Shown here piece after piece: positions 39,190 to 46,969 of a stretch of DNA of 64,000 bases. A model generated the notes under the pieces. That model ran no database searches, was not told the DNA's origin, and was given only the letters and a program-made list of their open reading frames with translations. Position 1 is the stretch's first letter; the number at the start of each line of letters is the position of its first letter. Origin of the DNA: JAFGCY01 sp964609245. Lineage in GTDB: Bacteria; 4484-113; JAFGCY01. Both the position numbers and the translations under genes were made by a program. The DNA lies in assembly GCA_964609245.1 (NCBI GenBank), contig CAZSSB010000005.1, forward strand, positions 52,661 to 116,660, written 5' to 3'.

Positions 39190-40413
39190 ATGCGACCACT
39201 TGCAGTTGTGTTTACAGTGATGCTGATCGTCAGCGCCTGTCCGCGCCAGCAGGCCGGCCAGCAGGCGTCCTCCGCCGCCGTGCCGACCCCGGCGCCCGCC
39301 CTGACCGTCACGCTCGTGCGCAGCGATCTGGGGCTGGGCGACGGCCAGTTCGTCCGGGAAGCCGATGCGCTGCTCAGCGAGCTGGCCGCTGACGGCCGGC
39401 TGACCTACCTGCCGGTCGGGACGCTGCCCGTCGGCCTGACCCTCGAGGCCGGCTTCGGCGACGTCGGGCTGCCGCGCGCGGGCCTGACCGGCCCCGGTGA
39501 GATGACGGTCACGGAGGGCGAGGAGCTGCTGGCGGGGGTCACTGACACCGATTGGCTGGTGCTCAGCTCCCCACTGCTGCTCAGCGCCGCCCTGGCGCGC
39601 CTCGACGCCGGCGAATTCAGCGCCAGGCTGATCCTGGTGCTGGACGAGGACGGCCTCGGCGAGCTGCCCGACACTCCGCCGGTGCCCGTCTACGCGCTGA
39701 GCTACGACATCCGGCCGGTGGCCTTCGTCTGCGGACTGGTGGCGGCCGCCTCCAGCAACAACGGGATGTTCACCATCATGGCGGCGGAAACCGATCCCCG
39801 CGCCCAGGATTTCCTGGACGGTGCCTGGGCCGGCGCCAAGTACCAGACCAACGGCGCCGTCGCGGCCGTGATGCTCCTGCCGGTGGACGAGGAAACCGGC
39901 GTGCTCTCCCCCGCGACCTACCAGCGCATGCTGGAGGCCAAGCAGCGGCAGATGGGCCCCTACTTCGCCTGCAACCACTACATCCTCGCGCTGGGCCGTG
40001 CCACGCCCTCGATTCTGCACGCGCTGTCACAGCATCCCGTGGCCGGGTACGTCGTCGGGGCCTACGCCGACTACCGCGCGGTGCGGCCCGCCCGTATCCT
40101 CGGCTGCGCGCTGAAGCACCCCGGCGCCGCGCTGCGCTTTGTACTCAATGAACACCTCGGCGGGCGGGAGCTGTCCGACCTGGCTGACGACTCCGGGCTG
40201 ATCCAGGTGGGCCTGGATCAGCAGGCGATCGGCTTCACCGACTTCGACCTCTACACCCGGCACAACCCGGACGGCGACGACCTGGCCGAAGAGGTCAGCA
40301 GCGTCTGGGCCGAGATCGAGGTCGGCGAACTGGATGTCCCGGAGCTGATCGAACGCTACCTGGATTCCGAGGCCCCCGCACCGGCGGAATCAATGCCCGC
40401 CGCCGCGGAGTAA
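39190..40413 (+). CDS. BMP-family (PnrA-like) substrate-binding lipoprotein
   Basis: A 407-residue lipoprotein (signal VVFTVMLIVSAC). The fold resembles the basic membrane protein (BMP/PnrA) periplasmic-binding family: DTDWLVLSSPLL, the family's FVCGLVAAASSNNGMFTIMAAE segment, FLDGAWAGAKY, and near the end a stretch like the closing GGxGL loop (DDSGLIQVGLDQQAIG). BMP proteins bind nucleosides or similar ligands for an ABC importer, but no ATPase or permease gene is nearby. ATG 39190 was chosen for its signal peptide; GTG 39181 is also possible. The stop abuts the convergent gene. Confidence 0.75.
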   Translation: MRPLAVVFTVMLIVSACPRQQAGQQASSAAVPTPAPALTVTLVRSDLGLGDGQFVREADALLSELAADGRLTYLPVGTLPVGLTLEAGFGDVGLPRAGLTGPGEMTVTEGEELLAGVTDTDWLVLSSPLLLSAALARLDAGEFSARLILVLDEDGLGELPDTPPVPVYALSYDIRPVAFVCGLVAAASSNNGMFTIMAAETDPRAQDFLDGAWAGAKYQTNGAVAAVMLLPVDEETGVLSPATYQRMLEAKQRQMGPYFACNHYILALGRATPSILHALSQHPVAGYVVGAYADYRAVRPARILGCALKHPGAALRFVLNEHLGGRELSDLADDSGLIQVGLDQQAIGFTDFDLYTRHNPDGDDLAEEVSSVWAEIEVGELDVPELIERYLDSEAPAPAESMPAAAE

Positions 40414-41439
40414 TCAGCTGCCGGACCTCTGAGCATCGAGGAGCATCAGCAGGTCGTAGGCTTCCTTGCGGCAGCGCAGATCGTAGTACAGCAGCACCTT
40501 CAGACACTGCCAGACGGGTACGATCAGCAGCGTGAACACCGTGGTGATGGCCATCCCCAGGCCGACCGCCAGCGGGTCCTGGGCCTGCAGCGCGCTGAGG
40601 ATTTCGCTCCCCGAACTGCCCCCGCTCATCAGCCCCTGCACCAGCAGGATGATGATCTGCGCCGAGTCGCTGATCCCCTGGGTGATGAAGTAGACGGCGA
40701 AGAACATCAGCAGCAGCAGCCCCAGCAACCGGAAGTACAGGCCCTGGGACAGGCCGAAGGAGCGCTTCAGATACCACAGCCCCTGGGCCAGGATGCCCTC
40801 GCCCTCCGGCTCCTCGCCGGTCTGGATGATGCCGTTGAGCGCCATGAAGAACCGTGGGAAGAACAGCAGCGTGGCCAGCATCGCCAGCATGATCAGGTTG
40901 ACGCCCAGCAGAGACGACGTCAGAATCCCCACCTCGCTGCCCGCCGTCTGCGCCGCCAGTACCGGCAGCAGCACGATGATCGACAGCAGCAGCAGCGGCA
41001 GCACGAACGTTGCGATCGCCACCTGCGTGGGCCAGTAGCGCGTGGCGGCGAAGCGGAAGGCGGCCGCCAGCTCGCAGCCCCGGCCGGCCAGCTGCATGGT
41101 GGCCAGCCGCGCGCAGGCCAGGTTGCCCAGCGGGGTGATCAGCACCTGATAGGCCATCGCCAGCAGCATCAGCACGCCCGCCCAGGCCAGCGAGTCGACC
41201 TGGTCGAGGAAGAAGGCCGAGTCCGGGTAGCGACCGCTGACCTGCAGGTCCGTGAACGCGTTGGAGAAGTCGAGGATCTTCAGCAGCAGCGGGAAGGTCA
41301 GCAGCGCGTAGGGCAGCTGCACCACCGCCATCGCCAGGAACATCGCCGTGAAGTTGCCGCGGTACAGCCGGATCGCGAAGTCGAACAGATGCTTGATCTC
41401 CAGAGGCCGGAGCGCGATCGGCTGGGCGCGTGCATCCAT
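40414..41439 (-). CDS. Multi-pass membrane protein (glycerophosphodiesterase membrane-domain-like)
   Basis: A 341-residue integral membrane protein with about six hydrophobic helices, starting with LFDFAIRLYRGNFTAMFLAM and ending LLYYDLRCRKEAYDLLMLLD. That ending, YYDLRxRKExxDL, and the opening RLYRxNF are typical of the membrane domain seen in glycerophosphoryl diester phosphodiesterase-associated proteins and related uncharacterised families. No phosphodiesterase domain is attached. Its start has a GATGAT-like box nearby but no clear ribosome-binding site. The stop codon directly abuts that of the BMP-like gene on the other strand. Confidence 0.75.
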   Translation of the reverse strand: MDARAQPIALRPLEIKHLFDFAIRLYRGNFTAMFLAMAVVQLPYALLTFPLLLKILDFSNAFTDLQVSGRYPDSAFFLDQVDSLAWAGVLMLLAMAYQVLITPLGNLACARLATMQLAGRGCELAAAFRFAATRYWPTQVAIATFVLPLLLLSIIVLLPVLAAQTAGSEVGILTSSLLGVNLIMLAMLATLLFFPRFFMALNGIIQTGEEPEGEGILAQGLWYLKRSFGLSQGLYFRLLGLLLLMFFAVYFITQGISDSAQIIILLVQGLMSGGSSGSEILSALQAQDPLAVGLGMAITTVFTLLIVPVWQCLKVLLYYDLRCRKEAYDLLMLLDAQRSGS

Positions 41440-41616
41440 CGCCGCCGATCATCGCGGAGACGGAAGGACATGTCAAGCCGCGCTCTGCCATTCCACGGAT
41501 CTTCACATTCTCACTCCGAATCGATTCACAAATGCGCAGTATCATCCCGTTGAGCGGCAGCTCGCTCGTGGAGAAAGGCGGAGGCGGTCTTTCAAAAAGC
41601 GATGGAGGCGGGTTTC

Positions 41617-41862
41617 ATGTCGGTGCATCCCCTCGCTCTGACCGGGGTTCTCGATTCCCTGAAATCACGCTCTGCCAGTTGCGCAGACGTGCAAATCATC
41701 TGTATTGACGGCAATACGGTGGTCTACGCAACGAAGCTCGAACACGGCCAGCGCCACCACCGCCGCATCGCGGCTCTGATCAGGTACGGCATCATGGCTC
41801 GCAGCGGCGAGGAGCTTCGCGTTGTGGCTGCGGAGGAGTACGAACCGGAGCCGGCTACCTGA
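41617..41862 (+). CDS. Small hypothetical protein
   Basis: An 81-residue protein (GVLDSLKSRSASCADVQIIC, DGNTVVYATKLEHGQRHHRR, IAALIRYGIMARSGEELRVV). The start at 41617 has a GGAGG seven bases before it; the earlier in-frame ATG at 41602 would put that site inside the gene. A beta-helix-like alternation and a basic centre are visible, but no family. It lies just before the rpsB promoter and is not part of that operon. Confidence 0.5.
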   Translation: MSVHPLALTGVLDSLKSRSASCADVQIICIDGNTVVYATKLEHGQRHHRRIAALIRYGIMARSGEELRVVAAEEYEPEPAT

Positions 41863-41885
41863 GCCCGCGTTTCTTCCGTCTGTGC

Positions 41886-41891
41886 TATAAT
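41886..41891 (+). promoter_or_regulatory. -10 box of the rpsB-tsf operon
   Basis: Perfect TATAAT giving a leader of about 60 bases before GTG 41957. Long leaders before rpsB often bind S2 for feedback, but no clear S2 site was identified here. Confidence 0.6.
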
Positions 41892-41956
41892 CTGCGCCTG
41901 CCAAACCCGGAGCCATGCCGGGGACGGCGAGTCTAATCCCCTCATCGGAGGTAACC

Positions 41957-43024
41957 GTGGCACTGATCAGCCTCAGGCAGCTGCTGGAATGCGGCGTGCA
42001 TTTCGGGCATCCGACCCGCAAGTGGAACCCGAAGATGTCGCCGTTCATCTACACCAAGCGGAACGGGATTCACATCCTGGATCTGCAGCAGACCACCAGG
42101 TTCATCGACGAGGCCCACGCCTACGTGCAGGAACTGGTCGGCAGCGGCAAGACGATCCTGTTCGTCGGCACCAAGAAACAGGCCCAGGACGCCATCCGTG
42201 AGGAGGCCACCAAGTGCGGGATGCCCTACATCTGCCAGCGCTGGCCCGGCGGACTGCTGACCAACCGCCAGACGATCTTCAAGCGCATCGAGCGCCTGCG
42301 CGAACTCAGGCGCCAGAAGGAAGAGGGCTACTTCGACGAGCTGACCAAGAAGGACCGCAAGTTCCTCGAGGACGAGCTGGAGAAGCTGGAGAAGATGCTG
42401 GGCGGAGTGGCGGACCTCGACGGACTGCCCGACGCGATGTTCGTGGTGGACGTCAAGAAGGAAGTCAACGCCGTCCACGAGGCCAAGAAGCTGGGCATCC
42501 CGATCATCGGCATCCTCGACACCAACTGCGATCCGGAGGACGTCGACTACAAGCTGCCGGGCAACGATGACGCGATCCGCAGCATCCGGCTGTTCTGCCA
42601 GATCATCGCCGACAGCGTGATGGAGGCCAAGTACGGCTACCTGCCGCCCGACAGCGTGTTCATCCGCGCCGCCGAGGAGCAGGCCCAGGAAGAGGCCGCC
42701 GCCGAGAAGCGGGCCAAGCCCGCCGCGGCAGCTGACGAGGACACCACCGAGGAAACCCCGGCGGCCGATACCGCGCCGGCAGTCGAGCCCGCCGCGACTC
42801 CTGAGTCCACGGCCGCCGCCACGCCGGCCGAGGCACCGGCAGCCGCGGAGCCCGCCGTCGAAGCGGTGGCGGCCGCGGAGCCTGTTGCTGCCGCGCCGCC
42901 GGTCGCAGCCCCCACGGTTGAGACCCCGGCGGCGACCCCGCCGGCGGAGGCCGTAGCGGAACCCGCAGCGGAGGCGCCTGCCGCCGAGCAGGCCGCGCCG
43001 GAGAAGCCGGCGGGCGAGGAGTAG
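41957..43024 (+). CDS. rpsB: 30S ribosomal protein S2 with long Ala-rich extension
   Basis: Ribosomal protein S2, translated from GTG 41957 four bases after GGAGGT. The core (LISLRQLLECGVHFGHPTRKWNPKM, read in parts; RNGIHILDLQQT; FVGTKKQAQDAI; QRWPGGLLTN; DAMFVVDVKKEVNAVHEAKKLGIP; LPGNDDAIRSI) is complete by about residue 240. It is followed by a 115-residue low-complexity tail of Ala, Pro, Glu and Thr ending at residue 355. Usual S2 is about 230-260 residues. The next gene is tsf, the common order. Confidence 0.97.
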   Translation: MALISLRQLLECGVHFGHPTRKWNPKMSPFIYTKRNGIHILDLQQTTRFIDEAHAYVQELVGSGKTILFVGTKKQAQDAIREEATKCGMPYICQRWPGGLLTNRQTIFKRIERLRELRRQKEEGYFDELTKKDRKFLEDELEKLEKMLGGVADLDGLPDAMFVVDVKKEVNAVHEAKKLGIPIIGILDTNCDPEDVDYKLPGNDDAIRSIRLFCQIIADSVMEAKYGYLPPDSVFIRAAEEQAQEEAAAEKRAKPAAAADEDTTEETPAADTAPAVEPAATPESTAAATPAEAPAAAEPAVEAVAAAEPVAAAPPVAAPTVETPAATPPAEAVAEPAAEAPAAEQAAPEKPAGEE

Positions 43025-43094
43025 TCAACGGACACCACGCACCGTACTGCGCGATGCAGGGGTGAAACACACAGGGATAGGACGGGAGAGTGAC

Positions 43095-44009
43095 ATGGCT
43101 GATGTAACGGCGAAGATGGTAATGGAGTTGCGCCAGCGCACCGGGCTGGGCATGATGGAGTGCAAGAAGGCGCTGATCGAGGCGGAGGGCGACGCCGACG
43201 CGGCGGTCGAGTTGCTGCGCAAGAAGGGGCTGGCCAAGGCGGAGAAGCGGGCCGACCGCGCCGCCAAGGAAGGGCTGATCCGCATCCACAAGGCCGACGA
43301 TACCCACGGCGCGATGCTGGTGATCAACTGCGAGACCGACTTCGTCAGCCGCACCGACGATTTCCAGGCGCTGGCCACCGAGATGGCACAGTTCTTCGCG
43401 ACGGCGGAGGTGCCACCGCAGTGCATCGGCGCGGCGGCCTCCCCCGAGCACATCGAGGGCGAGATCGCGGGCATGGCCTACAAGGACCACACCATCGGCG
43501 AGGAGATCACCGCCGCGATCGCCAAGATCGGCGAGAACATCCGCCTGGGCGGCGTTGTACTGGAACGCAGCGACGACGCCGGCGACTATCTGCAGGACTA
43601 CCTGCACGGCAACCGCGTCGGCGTGCTGGTCTGCCTGACCACCGGCAAGCCGGAGACGCACTCAAGCGAGCGCTTCCAGGAGCTGGCCCGCGACATCGCG
43701 ATGCAGGTGGCGGCCGGCATGCCGCGGGTGGCGGAGGCCGTGGACCGTGACGGGCTGGACCCCAAGGTCGTCGAGCACGAGAAGCAGATCCTGACCGAGC
43801 AGGCGGTGGCCGAAGGCAAGCCGCCCGAGATCGCCGAGAAGATGGTGATGGGCCGGATCAACAAGTTCTTCGGCGAGGTCTGCCTGATCGAGCAGCCTTA
43901 CATCCGCGACGACAAGCAGAAGGTCAAGGACATCATCAAGGCGGCGGAAAAGGAGCTTGGCGACACGGTGAAGGTGGCACGCTTCCACCGTTTCCAGCTT
44001 GGGGAGTAG
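43095..44009 (+). CDS. tsf: Translation elongation factor Ts
   Basis: Guanine-nucleotide exchange factor for EF-Tu, 304 residues. The N-terminal UBA-like domain contains the signature LRQRTGLGMMECKKAL followed by KKGLAKAEKRADRAAKEGLI. The core reads LVINCETDFVSRTDDFQ and dimerisation segments follow. A GGGAGAG site precedes ATG 43095; the earlier in-frame ATG at 43062 would place it inside the gene. It lies 70 bases after rpsB with no promoter between, so they are co-transcribed. Confidence 0.97.
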   Translation: MADVTAKMVMELRQRTGLGMMECKKALIEAEGDADAAVELLRKKGLAKAEKRADRAAKEGLIRIHKADDTHGAMLVINCETDFVSRTDDFQALATEMAQFFATAEVPPQCIGAAASPEHIEGEIAGMAYKDHTIGEEITAAIAKIGENIRLGGVVLERSDDAGDYLQDYLHGNRVGVLVCLTTGKPETHSSERFQELARDIAMQVAAGMPRVAEAVDRDGLDPKVVEHEKQILTEQAVAEGKPPEIAEKMVMGRINKFFGEVCLIEQPYIRDDKQKVKDIIKAAEKELGDTVKVARFHRFQLGE

Positions 44010-44027
44010 TCGCCGGCGGGTTTCGGC

Positions 44028-44336
44028 CTACTGGGCCGGATCCTCCTCGATCACGGCGTCCTGCATCATCAGCAGGCGCGGGAAGTCGCGCTCGAAGTCC
44101 ATGAACAGGTAATACCAGCGCAGCACGTCGGCGGCTTCGTTCGGATCGCCTTCGCGGTGCAGGTCGGTGACCAGTTCGCGGACCACGTCGTCGGGCGAAG
44201 TGGCGGAGACGCGGGCCAGGAACTCATCGGTGAGGAAGATCGGACGCGTCGCGTACATCGCCTTGGCCAGCAGCTCCTCCGGCATCTTGGCGTCGAACTC
44301 GAACTCGTCCGCCAGGTTGTACTGGTAGGTTTTCAT
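44028..44336 (-). CDS. Small hypothetical protein
   Basis: A 102-residue acidic soluble protein (YNLADEFEFDAKMPEELLAKAMYAT, then DEFLARVSATSPDDVVRELV, ADVLRWYYLFMDFERDFPRLLMM). GGTGGAGG precedes ATG 44336, and a reverse TATACT at 44354-44359 gives a leader of about ten bases. It converges on tsf, 18 bases apart. No motif recognised. Confidence 0.65.
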   Translation of the reverse strand: MKTYQYNLADEFEFDAKMPEELLAKAMYATRPIFLTDEFLARVSATSPDDVVRELVTDLHREGDPNEAADVLRWYYLFMDFERDFPRLLMMQDAVIEEDPAQ

Positions 44337-44353
44337 TCCTCCACCGAGGTTAG

Positions 44354-44359
44354 AGTATA
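44354..44359 (-). promoter_or_regulatory. -10 box of the small gene at 44028-44336
   Basis: TATACT on the reverse strand, 17 bases before the ATG and overlapping no other element. Confidence 0.5.
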
Positions 44360-44456
44360 GCCCAGCCTGACGGGTTGCGCCAAACCGGATATTAGACCGG
44401 CTGGCGCCGCGCTGGTTCCCGCCACCACTACCAAGACGCTGAAACTGCATCGAGGT

Positions 44457-44462
44457 TATACT
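44457..44462 (+). promoter_or_regulatory. -10 box of a predicted leaderless gene
   Basis: TATACT, 6 bases before ATG 44469. Confidence 0.65.
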
Positions 44463-44468
44463 CTGCCT

Positions 44469-45731
44469 ATGAGGGGATGGCAGTTCTCTGATTTACTACT
44501 CGTACTTGTAGTGCTTGCAGTGGTTTCGTTGCTCACCACGGATCCTGCCACCGCCGCAACCGACTACGAACCCGTCGGCGACGAGCTGTTTGACCGCACT
44601 GCGCAGTGGGTGCTGAAGGAGCTCAAGCAGCAGGAAGCAGGCGATCTGGGGATGGCGTTGATGTGGCTGCTGAACCCGGGGCCCCATGAGAACATGTATC
44701 CACCAGCGGTCGACCTCACCGAGCTGCTTAGCTGGGAAAGCGAATTCGGCGACGACCCGCGCTACTGGCAGCTGTTGCTGCGTACCGGAAACATCGAGCC
44801 GGCGCTGGCCGGGATTCCGTACTCGGCCCCGACACCCATTATTGACCAACAGGCGTTCGTTGAGAAGCTAGAGCTGCTTTCAGCCGGAACGGACAGCTAC
44901 TTCGTCCTGTCGTGGCGGGTCCTGGCTGGCAAGGACGAGGAACGTGCGCTGCAACTGGTAGAGAGCGCGATCAACCTCGATCCGGCCAATTCCTTTTTCT
45001 ACTACCGCAAGGCCGACATCCTGCAGGGACTGGGCGAGCTTGACGGCGCCAGGGAAGCCGTCAGGCAAGGCAATGCTGCAAGGCGCAACTACGTGCCTGA
45101 GCCGTTTCCTCAGAATGTGCTTCGCCAGCATCGTGACGAATTCACAACGCATGACAGCCGGGTGGCAGCAGCAGTCCTCTGGTGCGACTCCCGCAGATCG
45201 GGCAACTACATCACCTGGAAGGAGAAGGCCAAGGAGGTCTGCGTTGCCTGCGCGCTGGGTATGCCCGTGGAACTTGCCGACGAGTATCTGCTGCGCTACA
45301 GACGCGCGGGCCAGATGCATGACCAGTGCATTGACGGGCAGGTGGTCGCGGCCACCTGCGCCACGATCCTGATTGACTACATCACGGAGTACTGCCTCAT
45401 ACTTGACCCGCAGCAGACTGCCGAGCGCGACGCGATCTCCCACGCGCTTGCCCAGGTGAGGGCAAACGCGATCGAGACTGCGTCATCGGAATACGGCACA
45501 CCGCCATCATTCACTCTCTTCGGCGGTTCGCTGTTGCCCCTGGGCAAACCCGAACCTGAGCTGTGGGATGCTATCCTCCGGCAGCTGCAGTGCGCGGAGG
45601 ACAACAAGCCGCTGTTCGACATTCTCGATCCGCCGCCATTCGCCATCTGGGCACGGGGTGAACTGGTGGGAATCGACACAGCTTCGGTCGATGGCGATGG
45701 GTCCGAGCGCGGGGACTCCAGCCGGGACTAG
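44469..45731 (+). CDS. Exported protein with TPR-like repeats
   Basis: A 420-residue exported protein (signal LLLVLVVLAVVSLLTTDPATAA). At about residues 155-205 there is a tetratricopeptide-like pair (ALQLVESAINLDPANSFFYYRKADILQGLGELDGAREAV, read in parts). The rest is helical with several Cys residues and no enzyme motif. Base composition is a little less GC-rich than in neighbouring housekeeping genes. Its stop lies four bases from the end of the convergent globin gene. Confidence 0.7.
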   Translation: MRGWQFSDLLLVLVVLAVVSLLTTDPATAATDYEPVGDELFDRTAQWVLKELKQQEAGDLGMALMWLLNPGPHENMYPPAVDLTELLSWESEFGDDPRYWQLLLRTGNIEPALAGIPYSAPTPIIDQQAFVEKLELLSAGTDSYFVLSWRVLAGKDEERALQLVESAINLDPANSFFYYRKADILQGLGELDGAREAVRQGNAARRNYVPEPFPQNVLRQHRDEFTTHDSRVAAAVLWCDSRRSGNYITWKEKAKEVCVACALGMPVELADEYLLRYRRAGQMHDQCIDGQVVAATCATILIDYITEYCLILDPQQTAERDAISHALAQVRANAIETASSEYGTPPSFTLFGGSLLPLGKPEPELWDAILRQLQCAEDNKPLFDILDPPPFAIWARGELVGIDTASVDGDGSERGDSSRD

Positions 45732-45735
45732 GCGC

Positions 45736-46146
45736 TCAGCCCGACAGCTGGGCCTCCAGCATCGTCCGAGCCAGATAATCGTAGACCGCCTCCCAGGCCT
45801 GGCGCACTTCGGGCGTGAAGGCCTCCCCCAGCACGCGCTCCAGCGTCCACAGCAGCGCGGTGCGGAAGGTCTGATAGTGCTCCGGCTTGCTGCCGTAGGC
45901 GCGGTGGCGGCGCCCCAGATCGCGCACGCTGGGCTCCAGGGTGTCCAGGTTGAACAGCATCTCGACGGCGCCGCCGAACATCGACATCAGAATCTCGCCC
46001 TGCAGCCGCGGATCGTCGGGGAACAGCTCCTTGATGCTCGGATCGAGCTCGAAGACGCGCTTGTAGAACAGCTCGCCCAGCTTGCCCGCCAGCGGCTCGA
46101 CTTCCTCCCAGCTGCTCTGCACCAGCATGATCTGTTCAGCGTTCAT
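45736..46146 (-). CDS. Single-domain bacterial globin
   Basis: A 136-residue globin. The pattern VQSSWEEVEPLAGKLGELFYKRVFELDPSIKELF (read in parts), the conserved F-helix SVRDLGRRHRAYGSKPEHY with the proximal histidine in RRH, and a C-terminal helix VRQAWEAVYDYLARTML fit the flavohemoglobin-type or Vitreoscilla-type globin domain. No reductase domain is attached. It may bind O2 or detoxify NO. CCGGAGG precedes ATG 46146 and a reverse TATGAT lies at 46173-46178. Confidence 0.92.
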   Translation of the reverse strand: MNAEQIMLVQSSWEEVEPLAGKLGELFYKRVFELDPSIKELFPDDPRLQGEILMSMFGGAVEMLFNLDTLEPSVRDLGRRHRAYGSKPEHYQTFRTALLWTLERVLGEAFTPEVRQAWEAVYDYLARTMLEAQLSG

Positions 46147-46213
46147 GTCTGCCTCCGGATACCCTGGCCCCAATCATACTACGGCCGCCGGCGGGCCCCG
46201 CGCTCGCAACGGC

Positions 46214-46219
46214 TATACT
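46214..46219 (+). promoter_or_regulatory. -10 box of the DUF554 gene
   Basis: TATACT, 30 bases before TTG 46250, with CAGGAGG in the leader. Confidence 0.5.
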
Positions 46220-46249
46220 CGTGTCCACGCATCTCAGGAGGCGCCGGGC

Positions 46250-46969
46250 TTGCTCGTACCGTGGGGCTCAGTGGTGAACGTGATCGCCGTCATCATCGGC
46301 AGCGGCGTCGGCCTGGCGCTGCACCGCGGGCTGCCCGACCGGCTGCGCGAGATCATCTTCCAGGGCATCGGACTGGTGACGTTCATCATCGGGATGCTCA
46401 ACGCCCTGGCCGTCGCCCAGCCCGTGCCCGACGAGGGCGCCGTCGGCAGGCACCTGATGCAGGTGATCTTCAGCGTGCTGATCGGCGGGCTCATTGGCGA
46501 GTGGCTCAGGATCGAGGCGTGGCTGGAGCGGCTCGGTGACTGGCTGAAGTCACGGGTGCGCGGCAGCGGCGCGCGGTTCACCGAGGGGCTGGTAACGGCG
46601 TTTCTGATCTTCTGCATCGGGCCGATGACGGTGGTCGGGGCGCTCGACGAGGGCATCCGCGCCGATCACAACCTGCTCTACGCCAAGTCGATCCTGGACT
46701 GCTTCATGTCCGCGGCGCTGGCCAGCACCTTCGGCCTCGGCGTGCTGTTCTCGATCATCCCCCTGTTCATCTTCCAGTACGGCATCACCCTGCTCGGCGT
46801 CGGCGCGCAGTCGGTGTTCAACGAGGTTGTGATCAACCAGTTGACGGCGGTCGGCGGCGTGCTGATCCTCGGCCTCGGCATCAACCTGCTGGAACTGCGC
46901 AAGCTGCGGGTCGCCAACCTGCTGCCCGCACTGGTGATCGTGGTGATCCTGGCGCTCTGGCTGGGCTGA
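46250..46969 (+). CDS. DUF554-family membrane protein
   Basis: A 239-residue integral membrane protein of the DUF554 (YdfK-like) family: VPWGSVVNVIAVIIGSGVGLAL at the start, GMLNALAV, SVLIGGLIGEWLRIEAWLERLG, the conserved CIGPMTVVGALDEGI, and FNEVVINQLTAVGGVLILGLGINLL near the end. The family has no proven function and is thought to be a transporter. TTG 46250 is the likely start, nine bases after AGGAGG and aligned with the usual family N-terminus. The stop TGA abuts the stop of the kinase gene on the other strand. Confidence 0.9.
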   Translation: MLVPWGSVVNVIAVIIGSGVGLALHRGLPDRLREIIFQGIGLVTFIIGMLNALAVAQPVPDEGAVGRHLMQVIFSVLIGGLIGEWLRIEAWLERLGDWLKSRVRGSGARFTEGLVTAFLIFCIGPMTVVGALDEGIRADHNLLYAKSILDCFMSAALASTFGLGVLFSIIPLFIFQYGITLLGVGAQSVFNEVVINQLTAVGGVLILGLGINLLELRKLRVANLLPALVIVVILALWLG

